From positions 310,001 through 374,000 of the forward strand of contig NZ_CP180001.1 of NCBI RefSeq assembly GCF_047528295.1: 64,000 nucleotides of DNA, read 5' to 3'. Origin of the DNA: Peptacetobacter sp900550335 (GTDB lineage Bacteria; Bacillota; Clostridia; Peptostreptococcales; Peptostreptococcaceae). The position numbers and the translations under genes were made by a program. This document shows, piece by piece, positions 1 through 12,833 of this stretch. How positions within the stretch are numbered: position 1 is the stretch's first letter; every line of letters starts with the position of its first letter. A model generated the notes under the pieces. That model had not been told where the DNA came from and searched no databases. It worked only from the letters and a program-made list of their open reading frames with translations.

Positions 1-243
1 AAAGCATTTATACACATTTCTCTTCCAGGAAGCCAGAGCTATGCTGAATTTTTAGAAAATGCAAAAAATGATCCAAGAATAGTAGAATGCCACCATATAA
101 CAGGAGATGACTGCTCGCTTCTTAAAGTTCTTGTTAGCGATATGCAGGAATTAGAAAGTGTTATAGACAGTATAAAGAAAATAGGTTCAACAAAAACATC
201 TGTTATATTATCAACTCCTATACAGGCAAAATCAATTCTATAA
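1..243 (+). CDS. Lrp/AsnC-family transcriptional regulator, C-terminal part
   Basis: An open frame runs from the window edge to a TAA stop, giving 80 residues. The translation (KAFIHISLPGSQSYAEFLEN..., then HHITGDDCSLLKV) matches the RAM ligand-binding and oligomerisation domain of Lrp/AsnC regulators, including the G-D-x-D/C-x-L-L strand. The N-terminal HTH is outside the window, so the effector cannot be inferred. A strong hairpin follows the stop. Confidence 0.8.
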   Translation, partial: KAFIHISLPGSQSYAEFLENAKNDPRIVECHHITGDDCSLLKVLVSDMQELESVIDSIKKIGSTKTSVILSTPIQAKSIL

Positions 244-262
244 TAATTTATTTTGATATTAA

Positions 263-290
263 AAAAGCTGATGAAAAAACATCAGCTTTT
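263..290. terminator. Bidirectional intrinsic terminator
   Basis: An 11-bp perfect inverted repeat (AAAAGCTGATG / CATCAGCTTTT) with a six-A loop sits between the convergent Lrp-family fragment and the HD-domain gene. There are T-rich tracts on both sides, so it can end transcripts from either direction. Confidence 0.85.
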
Positions 291-304
291 ATTTTTATTA
301 AATT

Positions 305-1027
305 TTAGTATATTTGATTCTCAGTACTTATTTCTTCATCAAATCTGTAGTAATAACTCGTCAAAGCATAATCTATATACGTTCTAAGTACGCCGTAATT
401 TTCATTTTCATAAATCAACCTTCTTGTGCATACAACATCAGAATATCCTATAATCATAACTCCTGCAATATCTGGCCCTACCTTCCTAAACGCCTTGTAT
501 AGTACCTTTTTGCCCATGTTATCATTTTTATAAAACTCTAATAACATCATATGGTATTCTATGTATTTGTGCACTATTTCCTCTGCTTTTTCACTTATTT
601 TAAATTCAGCTATCACATCATGAAGCATATCAGCCCCTATTTTTTCATGTCCTTTAAAATGAGCATTCCCATCTTCTCCTACAGTCATACTTCTAGGTTT
701 TCCCATATCATGTAAAAATGTCGCTAGTTTTAAAAGTTCAACCTTTTTAAACTCATCGTCAACCTGTGTATATATATCATCTCTTACAAATTCTACAAGA
801 TGATTAGGGAAAAATTTTTCATTTATTACTTTTTCAAGTTCTTTAAGTGCATTCATAGAGTGCGTAAAACTATCTACAACATGGAATCTACATTTCCCAA
901 TTTTTTTCATTTCCAATATATGAGGAAATATTTTTTCTAGTTCTCCATCTCTATCCATCTGCTCTATAATTTCAGAAGTATTCGTTGCCTTCAATGCTTC
1001 AATAAATTTTCTTCTTATTGTATCCAT
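305..1027 (-). CDS. HD-domain protein (putative metal-dependent phosphohydrolase)
   Basis: The 240-residue protein has an HD-superfamily signature: His56 (FTHS), the His106-Asp107 doublet in LATFLHDMGKP, and His127 in FKGHEKIGA. These are the usual metal ligands of HD phosphohydrolases. The layout resembles the HD region of tRNA nucleotidyltransferases, but no nucleotidyltransferase domain is present, so the substrate is unknown. It lies 33 bp downstream of rsmI on the same strand and is probably the last gene of that transcript. A good Shine-Dalgarno (GAGGTGG) precedes the ATG. Confidence 0.75.
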   Translation of the reverse strand: MDTIRRKFIEALKATNTSEIIEQMDRDGELEKIFPHILEMKKIGKCRFHVVDSFTHSMNALKELEKVINEKFFPNHLVEFVRDDIYTQVDDEFKKVELLKLATFLHDMGKPRSMTVGEDGNAHFKGHEKIGADMLHDVIAEFKISEKAEEIVHKYIEYHMMLLEFYKNDNMGKKVLYKAFRKVGPDIAGVMIIGYSDVVCTRRLIYENENYGVLRTYIDYALTSYYYRFDEEISTENQIY

Positions 1028-1060
1028 AAAACCACCTCAAATCGTGTTCGACGGTTTATT

Positions 1061-1894
1061 TTATAAATCTAGTACCTGTTTATAGACTATATCTTTCTTT
1101 AACTTTCTATCCTTACATACTATTTTTATAGCGTCTTTTTTGTTTATACCCTCTTCCATCAACTGAATAACATATTCTCTTTCGTTTAACTCGTCGTATT
1201 TTCCTATTTCTTCTACTTCTCCAGAAAATCCTTCTACAATTAAAACAAATTCACCTTTTACATCTCTATTATTGAATATTTCTATTACAGTCTCTAAATC
1301 TTCTCTGATGATTTCTTGGTATTTTTTAGTAAGTTCTCTGTTTACTGATATTTTTCTATTTCCAAGATATTTCAACATATCTTTTAGAGTATCTTTTAAT
1401 CTATGTGGAGATTCATAGAATATTATTGTTCTTTTTTCATTTTTTATTTCTTCTAATCTTTTTCTTCTAAGTTTTTTATCTCTATCTAAAAAGCCTTCAA
1501 ATACAAATTTATGTGTATCCATTCCAGAGCCAACAAGTGCTGTTACAAATGCTGTTGCTCCCGGAAGAACTTCTATTTCTATATTATTTTCTATAGCTTC
1601 ACCTATTATATCCTGTCCTGGGTCTGATATTCCAGGCATTCCAGCATCACTTATTAGTGCTATATTTTCTCCTTCTAATAATTTTGTTATTAGATAGCCT
1701 CCCTTTGAGTCCTTATTATGCTCATGGTAGCTTGTAAGAGGTTTTGATATATCAAAATGATTTAAAAGCTGTAGACTGTGTCTTGTGTCCTCTGCTGCTA
1801 TTAAATCTACTTCATTTAGTATTCTCAATGTTCTATATGTTATATCTTCTAAATTCCCGATTGGTGTGGGACATATATATAATTTTCCTGCCAT
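1061..1894 (-). CDS. rsmI: 16S rRNA (cytidine-1402-2'-O)-methyltransferase RsmI
   Basis: The 277-residue protein is a tetrapyrrole-methylase-fold enzyme. It has the RsmI N-terminal block (KLYICPTPIGNLEDITYR), the AEDTRH motif near residue 35 and SDAGMPGISDPG near residue 83, which form the SAM and RNA pocket. RsmI methylates the ribose of C1402 in the 16S decoding centre. It is downstream of the TrmN-like gene, the same order as Bacillus yabB-yabC. Length is normal for the family. Confidence 0.93.
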   Translation of the reverse strand: MAGKLYICPTPIGNLEDITYRTLRILNEVDLIAAEDTRHSLQLLNHFDISKPLTSYHEHNKDSKGGYLITKLLEGENIALISDAGMPGISDPGQDIIGEAIENNIEIEVLPGATAFVTALVGSGMDTHKFVFEGFLDRDKKLRRKRLEEIKNEKRTIIFYESPHRLKDTLKDMLKYLGNRKISVNRELTKKYQEIIREDLETVIEIFNNRDVKGEFVLIVEGFSGEVEEIGKYDELNEREYVIQLMEEGINKKDAIKIVCKDRKLKKDIVYKQVLDL

Positions 1895-1953
1895 ATTTTT
1901 CTCCTTTTGGATAAGTTTATTTATTTAAAATTTCTATATTTATAAAATTGGCA

Positions 1954-2709
1954 CTATCTACTTGGAGTTTTATAATCTTCTGAGTAGATGTCCAGTATTT
2001 CCTGCGTATAATTTCCTTCATTATCGTATACGTATAGAGGATCCATTATTTTTAAATCTGGCTTTCCTCCTTTTGTAAACTCTACTAATAATAAATTTGG
2101 AGCCTTATCTGCTCTAGGATGTATAAATCTCATTACTTTTGGCTCTAATCTGTACTTTCTGCCTATAGTTACAATATCTATAAGTCTTGTAGGTCTATGT
2201 ATCATAAAGAATTTTCCTCTTTCTTTTAATAAAATCGAGGCTGCTTTTATAACATCATCTAGGTTACATTTCACTTCATGTCTAGAAATCATTTTTTTAT
2301 CGTTTGGATTTTTAACACCATCGCTGTGCATATATGGTGGATTTGATGTTACTACATCAAACGTATTTTGAGGTAGTACATTTTTTATTTCTTTTAAATC
2401 CGCATTTACTATCTCAATTTTTTCTTCTATTTCATTCATTTTAACAGTTCTTGATGCCATTTCAAAGACTTCTTCCTGTATTTCAACACCATATATCTTT
2501 TCTACATTATTTTTTCCATATATTATAAGCGGTATTATTCCTGTTCCAGTACCTAAATCAGCAACTCTCGCTCCATTTTTTACTTTAGCAAAATTCGCAA
2601 GAAGTACTGCATCTGTTCCAAAACAGAATCCATCTGTATTTTGAATTATTTTAAGACCTTTTAACTGAAGGTCGTCTATTCTCTCCTGTTCTTTTATCTC
2701 AACTTTCAT
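1954..2709 (-). CDS. tRNA1(Val) (adenine-37-N6)-methyltransferase family (TrmN6/YabB-like)
   Basis: This is a 251-residue Rossmann-fold SAM-dependent methyltransferase. The SAM-binding loop is VADLGTGTGIIPL (about residues 49-61), and the adenine-N6 catalytic motif is SNPPYM near residue 125. The family modifies A37 of a tRNA, or an equivalent adenine. It corresponds in order to Bacillus yabB, between ricT and rsmI. It is separated from ricT by a strong terminator, so it probably starts its own short transcript with rsmI and the HD gene. The exact RNA target in this organism is inferred. Confidence 0.85.
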   Translation of the reverse strand: MKVEIKEQERIDDLQLKGLKIIQNTDGFCFGTDAVLLANFAKVKNGARVADLGTGTGIIPLIIYGKNNVEKIYGVEIQEEVFEMASRTVKMNEIEEKIEIVNADLKEIKNVLPQNTFDVVTSNPPYMHSDGVKNPNDKKMISRHEVKCNLDDVIKAASILLKERGKFFMIHRPTRLIDIVTIGRKYRLEPKVMRFIHPRADKAPNLLLVEFTKGGKPDLKIMDPLYVYDNEGNYTQEILDIYSEDYKTPSR

Positions 2710-2748
2710 TGAAAAGTTTTCCTTTCACAAATTTATTTTTAGTTTAAA

Positions 2749-2791
2749 AAAACTGCCCAAATTTAAAGAGTATTCTCTTTTGGGCAGTTTT
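2749..2791 (-). terminator. Intrinsic terminator after ricT
   Basis: A long inverted repeat has outer arms AAACTGCCCAAA / TTTGGGCAGTTT and inner arms AAAGAG / CTCTTT around a TATT loop. On the minus strand it is followed by seven Ts. It ends the tmk-holB-ricT direction of transcription before the trmN6-like gene. Confidence 0.88.
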
Positions 2792-2802
2792 AAATCCGTA
2801 AA

Positions 2803-3675
2803 CTAGTCTTCTAGTCTTTTTAATTCTTTCATTGTTTCGGCATCTATATATTCGCCGCTTCTATCTCTTCTTGGCTCTTTTAATGTCTGAACATCATCTT
2901 TTAGATAAACTCTTATAGTCTTATCCTGGAATTCAACTCTTACCTGTTCAAGAAGAGGATTTACCTCTATTACCTTACCTTTTCCTTCTGCAGTCTGAAC
3001 TAATGCTCCAACCACTGGTAATTTTTCAAGCGCTTCTGCATATACATCGTGTTCATATTTTAAACAGCAGAATAATCTTCCACATATTCCAGATATTTTT
3101 GTTGGATTTAGAGATAAACTCTGGTCTTTTGCCATTTTTATAGAAACTGGCTGGAAGTCTCCTAACCAAGCAGAACAACAAAGTTTTCTTCCACAAGGTC
3201 CAAGTCCACCTATTGATTTAGCTTCATCTCTAACACCTATCTGTCTTAATTCTATTCTTGTTTTAAATATAGATGCTAAATCCTTTACAAGCTCTCTAAA
3301 GTCTATTCTTCCTTCTGCGGTAAAGTAGAATATTAGCTTATTTCTATCAAATGTATATTCACAATCTATAAGGCACATTGTAAGTCCATGTTCTTTTATT
3401 TTTTCTTGGCACAATACAAAAGTATCTTTTGCCTTTTCTTTGTTTTCATCGTATATTTTTTTATCTTCTTCTGTTGCAATTCTTATAATTGGTTTTAACG
3501 GAGATACAAGTTCTTCTTCCGCTATTTCTTTGCCACCTACTACAACATGTCCAAATTCAAGACCTCTAGCTGTTTCAACTATTACATCCTGATTTACTTC
3601 TATATCAAGTCCAGCTGGATCAAAGTAATAAATTTTGCCAGCTTTTTTAAATCTTACACCTACTATTTTTATCAT
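2803..3675 (-). CDS. ricT: PSP1-domain protein RicT (YaaT), RNA-processing factor
   Basis: The 290-residue protein has the PSP1 C-terminal domain and the cysteine cluster typical of RicT: GLGPCGRKLCC near residue 160 and GICGRLFCCLKYEH near residue 200. In Bacillus RicT joins RicA and RicF in a complex that binds [4Fe-4S] clusters and stimulates RNase Y cleavage. That role is known for the family and inferred here. It overlaps the holB stop by 4 bp (ATGA), so the two are translationally coupled. Confidence 0.92.
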   Translation of the reverse strand: MIKIVGVRFKKAGKIYYFDPAGLDIEVNQDVIVETARGLEFGHVVVGGKEIAEEELVSPLKPIIRIATEEDKKIYDENKEKAKDTFVLCQEKIKEHGLTMCLIDCEYTFDRNKLIFYFTAEGRIDFRELVKDLASIFKTRIELRQIGVRDEAKSIGGLGPCGRKLCCSAWLGDFQPVSIKMAKDQSLSLNPTKISGICGRLFCCLKYEHDVYAEALEKLPVVGALVQTAEGKGKVIEVNPLLEQVRVEFQDKTIRVYLKDDVQTLKEPRRDRSGEYIDAETMKELKRLED

Positions 3676-4607
3676 TTAATCACCTCATATATATTTAAAA
3701 ACATAACCTGAATACTCATTTTAAATCCACAAAATCCTTTGAGTTTCTTTTTAGTATCTTCTATTATATCAATAATATTAGCCACTTGAGAACCATTTAT
3801 TTTATCAGACATATTCTCAATAAATGTTATTCTATCGGTATTTGTTAAAAGATTAATTCCTTCTTTTAACATTATTATATCTCTAAAATAGTTTACCATA
3901 ATATCTAGGAAATTCATAATCTGATTTTCATATTTTTCTACTGAATCAGCTAGCATCTCTATGTCTAGCTTCTTTTTATCAGATATAACAGATATACAAT
4001 TCTGTATAAATTCCCTCATCTCTTTAAATTCCTCATCATTTGCAAGCTCTATAGCCCTAGTTATGCTTCCTTTAGAAAAATTAGCACACATTTTTGCGTA
4101 CTCCTCATCCAACCCTAAATTATCAACAAGATGATTTTTTACTATCTCATTAGAAAGTGGAACAAATTTTACTATGTCACATCTAGATTTAATAGTACTA
4201 AGAAGAGCTTCTTTGTTTTCCGCTATCAAAATAAATATAGCGTATTCTGGTGGTTCTTCTATTGTTTTTAAAATAGCATTCTGAGCTTCTTCACTCATAA
4301 GTTCTGCATTTTCTATTACATATATTTTATAATCTGAAAGGGGTTTTTCGTAGACATCCTCTTTCATTTTTCTTATTTTTTCTATTTTTATTCTGTGTGC
4401 GCCCTCTTCTTTAGCTATTATATTGAAATCTGGGCTATTTTCTGGAGATACTCCTATAAGTATTTTGGCAAATTCTCTAGCAAAAGTCTTTTTACCAATA
4501 CCTTTTATTCCTTCAAATATATACGCATTATTTAGCATATTTTTATCTATGGCATTTGTTATATATCTTTTTGCAAAATCTTGTCCTTTTATTTGTTCAA
4601 AATACAA
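3672..4607 (-). CDS. holB: DNA polymerase III subunit delta prime (HolB)
   Basis: This is a 311-residue clamp-loader ATPase-like protein. It begins YFEQIKGQDFAKRYITNAI, with a degenerate P-loop (FEGIKGIGKKTFA) and the SRC motif (STIKSRCDIVKF, near residue 178) of delta prime. It assembles into the clamp loader that places the beta clamp on DNA. The start is a TTG codon, chosen because a strong GGAGGTGAG lies 9 bp upstream and no better ATG is nearby. It follows tmk as in Bacillus, but no yaaQ or yaaR homologue lies between them. Confidence 0.9.
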   Translation of the reverse strand: MYFEQIKGQDFAKRYITNAIDKNMLNNAYIFEGIKGIGKKTFAREFAKILIGVSPENSPDFNIIAKEEGAHRIKIEKIRKMKEDVYEKPLSDYKIYVIENAELMSEEAQNAILKTIEEPPEYAIFILIAENKEALLSTIKSRCDIVKFVPLSNEIVKNHLVDNLGLDEEYAKMCANFSKGSITRAIELANDEEFKEMREFIQNCISVISDKKKLDIEMLADSVEKYENQIMNFLDIMVNYFRDIIMLKEGINLLTNTDRITFIENMSDKINGSQVANIIDIIEDTKKKLKGFCGFKMSIQVMFLNIYEVIK

Positions 4608-4723
4608 TCGAGCTCACCTCCATTTTATTTATACATATTTATTTATAATATGTTTTTCATGTATAATACATATTTTCATATATACTTTTACCTACATACT
4701 TTTATTTACACATTGCATTATAT

Positions 4724-5398
4724 TTATAATGATTTTTTAACTATCTCATATATCTCATCGCTTATATCTTCTATAGTTCTAAGCTTATTATTTTCTACAC
4801 ACTCTACTCTTTTCCAGTTGTATTTATCTGCTATATAAAGAGAGTTTTTATATGTTTTTCTAAGATAATTTTTATCACTTTCGTGTATATCTTTTTCTTC
4901 TTCGCCTGTAAATTTATTCTTTCTATTTTCCATAAGCTTTATGCTATAATCTACTGGAACATTTAGGAAAATAACCTCATCAGGTCTAGGAATTTTGAAT
5001 AGGTTATATTCGTAATCCTCTAACCAATCTAAATACTTATCTCGTTCATTTATTTCCATTTTAGAAGCCTGATGAACCATATTAGATGTTGTGTATCTAT
5101 CTGCAATTACTATTCCACCAGCATTGTAAAAATCCTCCCATTCAGTCTTGAATGAGGCATATCTATCTGCTGTAAAGAATGTAGAAGCTATATATGCATC
5201 AACATCATCGGCATTTTTCCCAAAATCACCTCTTAAATACATTTTTACAAGTGTAGATGATTCAGATTTGTAGTTTGGATACTCTACTTTTCTAACGTTA
5301 TATCCATCTGCAGTTAATTTTTTTAAAAGTTCTTCAGACTGTGTAGCCTTTCCACTAGCATCAGAACCACTTTCTATTATTATTAGTTTTCCTTTCAT
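4724..5398 (-). CDS. tmk: dTMP kinase
   Basis: The protein phosphorylates dTMP to dTDP in DNA precursor synthesis. It begins MKGKLIIIESG at an internal ATG with GGAG 9 bp upstream; a longer in-frame start adds five residues but overlaps the ribosome-binding site. The P-loop reads GSDASGKATQ, with Ala where most P-loops have Ser or Thr after the lysine. The DR(Y) motif (IADRYTTSN) and a lid region rich in Lys and Arg are present. About 224 residues, slightly longer than Bacillus Tmk. The 116-bp gap before holB is AT-rich with no clear terminator. Confidence 0.88.
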   Translation of the reverse strand: MKGKLIIIESGSDASGKATQSEELLKKLTADGYNVRKVEYPNYKSESSTLVKMYLRGDFGKNADDVDAYIASTFFTADRYASFKTEWEDFYNAGGIVIADRYTTSNMVHQASKMEINERDKYLDWLEDYEYNLFKIPRPDEVIFLNVPVDYSIKLMENRKNKFTGEEEKDIHESDKNYLRKTYKNSLYIADKYNWKRVECVENNKLRTIEDISDEIYEIVKKSL

Positions 5399-5502
5399 TT
5401 CTAGCATCTCCATCTTTTTATTAGGAGCCTGCTTTTTGAAAGTTTATAAAAACTTAATAATGAACGTACTTTTTTAATGATAATAAAAGTACTTATTACT
5501 TA

Positions 5503-7011
5503 TTAAATACTGTCTATAACTTGGATATATTCAAAATTAGAATCTTTTACACCTGTAATTTCCATACCCTTTTGTTTACAATATTTTAAGTAATTCATTA
5601 TTTCTTTAGGGATTATTTCTCCCGCAGCAATCATGCATACTCCCGGTGGATATGGGACTATATTTTCTCCACATATCATTCCAATTGCATCTTCTATTTT
5701 AACATTTTTCTTCTTTCTTGAATAGAAGGCCTCTCTTGGAGTTAGTGACATTTGTGGAATAATCTCATAAGGATAGTCAACAGGCTCTATCTTTTTACGT
5801 TCTTCTAATAGAGATTTTTTATATATTTCTACAAGTGCTTTTTCAAGTTTTTCAAAGTCTTCTTTTTCATTTCCTATAGTAGTTATCATAAGCGCTCCAG
5901 AGTAGTTTGATAACTCGACTTGTATATTATGTTCTTTTCTAAGTATTTCCTCAAATTCGTAACCTGTTAATCCAACTTCTAAGCTAGATATAAATACTTT
6001 TGTAAGATCATCTTCATTATATATATTAAAAAACTCTAGGTTTTTATTTTCTAATTTATTTGTACACTCTCTGTGTATATCTTCACTTATTTTTTCAATT
6101 CTTAGTTTAAATTTATTTATATTATCTATAAGCTCTTCCATCAATTCTTTCCCATACTTTTCATATATATCTACAGCAATTTCTAAAGATTGCATAAGTA
6201 TATATGATGGACTTGATGTTTCCGTCATTTTAAGCATTTTTTCTATTCTATCATTGTCTACTCTTTGAGTTTCTATAGCCTCTTCTGATATATGCATCAT
6301 AGATGACTGTGTAAATGCAGGTAGTGTTTTATGCGTACTCTGTATAACTATATCTGCACCACATTCTAGAGCTGTTCTAGGAAGCTTTTCACTAAGTCCC
6401 AAGTGTGCTCCATGTGCTTCATCTATAATAACTATTAATCCATTATCGTGAGCGTATTTTATCATTTCTTCAAGTTCAAATGTTATTCCATAATATGTTG
6501 GATAAGTTAATAAAATAGCTCTTGCATCTTTATTTTCAGAGATTGAACTTTTTACATCCTCAAGTAGATTTCCTCTTTGAATGTTTGTATATTTGTCTAT
6601 TTGTGATTTTATATATATAGGAGTTATATCTCCCAATATACATCCATTTACCGCAGACTGATGAGAATCTCTGCTAAGAATTAATTTATCTTTAGGTGAG
6701 CAAACTGCCATTATAGCAGCTTCAATCCCACAAGTACTACCGTTTATTAAATAATATGTCTTTCCACTATTAAATACTCTCTGAGCCTTTAGTATACTGT
6801 TTTTTATTATATCCTCTGGTGAATGTAAATTATCCGTTCCTGGAATTTCTGTAGTATCTGTCTTATAAAGGTTCTCTAAAATATTAGTATATTTTAATTT
6901 ATTGTAAATTTTTCCGTTTTTATGTCCTGGCATATGAAATGATACTACATTTTCTTCTAATATCCTATTTAGTCCATCATTTATAAAAAGTACATTATTA
7001 TTTTTATTCAT
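5503..7011 (-). CDS. Orn/Lys/Arg decarboxylase-family PLP enzyme (YaaO/SpeA-like)
   Basis: The 502-residue fold-type I PLP enzyme starts with a block typical of Orn/Lys/Arg decarboxylases (SFHMPGHKNG near residue 25). It has IDEAHGAHLG near residue 197 and the PLP-lysine motif QSTHKTLPAFTQ near residue 225. It lacks the N-terminal wing domain of the large inducible enzymes, like Bacillus YaaO and SpeA. The substrate (Lys, Arg or Orn) cannot be read from sequence. Its start is about 37 bp after the 5S gene and no promoter is visible, so readthrough from the rrn operon is possible. Confidence 0.85.
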   Translation of the reverse strand: MNKNNNVLFINDGLNRILEENVVSFHMPGHKNGKIYNKLKYTNILENLYKTDTTEIPGTDNLHSPEDIIKNSILKAQRVFNSGKTYYLINGSTCGIEAAIMAVCSPKDKLILSRDSHQSAVNGCILGDITPIYIKSQIDKYTNIQRGNLLEDVKSSISENKDARAILLTYPTYYGITFELEEMIKYAHDNGLIVIIDEAHGAHLGLSEKLPRTALECGADIVIQSTHKTLPAFTQSSMMHISEEAIETQRVDNDRIEKMLKMTETSSPSYILMQSLEIAVDIYEKYGKELMEELIDNINKFKLRIEKISEDIHRECTNKLENKNLEFFNIYNEDDLTKVFISSLEVGLTGYEFEEILRKEHNIQVELSNYSGALMITTIGNEKEDFEKLEKALVEIYKKSLLEERKKIEPVDYPYEIIPQMSLTPREAFYSRKKKNVKIEDAIGMICGENIVPYPPGVCMIAAGEIIPKEIMNYLKYCKQKGMEITGVKDSNFEYIQVIDSI

Positions 7012-7048
7012 AGATTTTTCCTCATTTAATTTTTTGTAAAAAAAAAGA

Positions 7049-7170
<122 letters not shown>

Positions 7171-7236
7171 TCTTTATTTTCAGAGATTGTACTCTGAAAA
7201 CTACATACATATTAATCAAATTACCAAATATTTTCT

Positions 7237-10138
<2,902 letters not shown>

Positions 10139-10240
10139 GTTACAGTTGATATTTTTTTATAAGGTTATCATCCTTATTTATCACATTAAGGAAATAAATG
10201 ATGTCATATCATAATATATATGTAGTTTTCAAAGTACAAA

Positions 10241-10316
10241 TGGTGGAGATGAGGAGATTCGAACTCCTGACCCCTTGCTTGCAAGGCAAGTGCTCTCCCA
10301 ACTGAGCTACACCCCC
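10241..10316 (-). tRNA. tRNA-Ala (anticodon TGC), rrn copy 1 spacer
   Basis: A 76-nt cloverleaf is read on the minus strand. The acceptor is GGGGGTG paired to CATCTCC, the D arm is GCTCAGTTGGGAGAGC, the anticodon loop contains TTTGCAA with TGC, the T arm is GTTCGAATC, and CCA is encoded. It lies in the 16S-23S spacer. Confidence 0.97.
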
Positions 10317-10365
10317 ATATTAAGTTTGTATAAACTTTCAAAACTGAACAGCAGATAATTCTCCC

Positions 10366-11873
<1,508 letters not shown>

Positions 11874-11963
11874 ATTTCTACAATGTTGAATCCGCTCAGA
11901 TGTTATCTCAAAATATCTGGCATGGTTTGTATGGCGTTCGAATTATTTATTCGAACTAAATAT

Positions 11964-11987
11964 ATCTGCTGTTCAGTTTTCAAAGTT
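11964..11987 (-). repeat. 16S processing stem / boxA-like element, rrn copy 1
   Basis: The leader segment reads AACTTTGAAAACTGAACAGC on the minus strand. It pairs almost perfectly with an inverted copy just beyond the 16S 3' end (10333-10356). This forms the stalk normally cut by RNase III, and the TTTGAAAACTGAACA core resembles Bacillus rrn boxA leaders. A similar inverted pair (GTACTTTGAAAACTACATA-like) brackets the 23S gene near 7190-7215 and 10218-10237. Confidence 0.75.
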
Positions 11988-12030
11988 CATTTTTATTTTG
12001 TTTCACTGCCCTCTCTCAAGGACAAGTATT

Positions 12031-12059
12031 ATATTATCATCTTTTATTTTCATCGTCAA
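12031..12059 (-). promoter_or_regulatory. rrn copy 1 promoter
   Basis: On the minus strand TTGACG (12054-12059) is followed after 17 bp by TAATAT, with TATAAT three bases further on. An A/T-rich tract upstream resembles an UP element. The same arrangement precedes the second rrn operon at a matching distance. Confidence 0.75.
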
Positions 12060-12202
12060 CACTTTTTTAAAACTTTTTTTATTTTTTTATCTCTCAGATA
12101 ATTTTTATACTTTTTAACATCTCTTTAAACCCTTATTTATTCTACTTTTATAATTAAAAATCCACTTCAATTTATGAGCATTTACAATACTTATAAAAAA
12201 AA

Positions 12203-12227
12203 GAGTGCAGTAATATCTACTACACTC
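12203..12227 (-). terminator. Intrinsic terminator after nrdG
   Basis: A hairpin with arms GAGTGTAGTA / TACTGCACTC (one U-G pair) is followed on the minus strand by eight or more Ts. It lies 14 bp past the nrdG stop. Confidence 0.88.
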
Positions 12228-12240
12228 AAATATTTTAAAT

Positions 12241-12792
12241 TTATTTTGCCATTGGTAAAAATGTGTCTACGTAATTTTCTGTATACTCTTCCCGTATAAC
12301 AACCTTTCCACATTTTAAACTTTTCTGAACATCTATTATTCTTTGATTAGATGATCCTCTAAATTTTAAAGAAATATCTTTTTTATCTATTTCAAATTTA
12401 CCATCTACAAGAACATCTATATTATTAAGCAGTCTTAAATTACTAAAATAATTCTTATTCTTTTTATCTATAAGCTGCTCAAATGTAAATCCAGTAAAAG
12501 ACCATACATTCATACCCATTCCTTTAACAGCAACTGCAATTTCTCCAACTGCTTCTGGCTGTAAAAATGGCTCCCCTCCAGATAGAGTCACCCCACTCTG
12601 AAGCTTTTTAGATTTAATTTTATCTATAATCTCTTCTGTATCTACAACTTTTCCACCCATTATACTGTGAGTCTGAGGATTATGGCACCCTATACAATTA
12701 TGCTTACATCCTTGTGTCCACACCACTGCTCTCAAACCAGGACCATCGACTATGCTATCAAAAGTAACATCTGAAGCTATCCTTATATCCAT
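12241..12792 (-). CDS. nrdG: Anaerobic ribonucleoside-triphosphate reductase activating protein
   Basis: This is a 183-residue radical-SAM enzyme. The cluster motif GCKHNCIGCHNP (CxxxCxxC, near residue 30) binds the [4Fe-4S] cluster, and TLSGGEPFLQ follows near residue 94. NrdG makes the glycyl radical on NrdD. It lies 41 bp downstream of nrdD on the same strand and ends at a strong terminator, so the two genes form one operon. Confidence 0.95.
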   Translation of the reverse strand: MDIRIASDVTFDSIVDGPGLRAVVWTQGCKHNCIGCHNPQTHSIMGGKVVDTEEIIDKIKSKKLQSGVTLSGGEPFLQPEAVGEIAVAVKGMGMNVWSFTGFTFEQLIDKKNKNYFSNLRLLNNIDVLVDGKFEIDKKDISLKFRGSSNQRIIDVQKSLKCGKVVIREEYTENYVDTFLPMAK

Positions 12793-12833
12793 AAATTTAC
12801 ACTTCCTTTTTTAATCCCTAAACATATAAAAAA

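Noticed and set aside
4581..4838. Plus-strand open frames between holB and tmk
   Set aside because: They overlap two well-supported minus-strand genes, are low complexity (Tyr/Ile/Phe-rich) and lack ribosome-binding sites.
12060..12202. Possible mobile-element remains between rrn copy 1 and nrdG
   Set aside because: The stretch is simple AT-rich sequence with no inverted ends, target duplications or transposase fragments. I saw no insertion sequence anywhere in the window.
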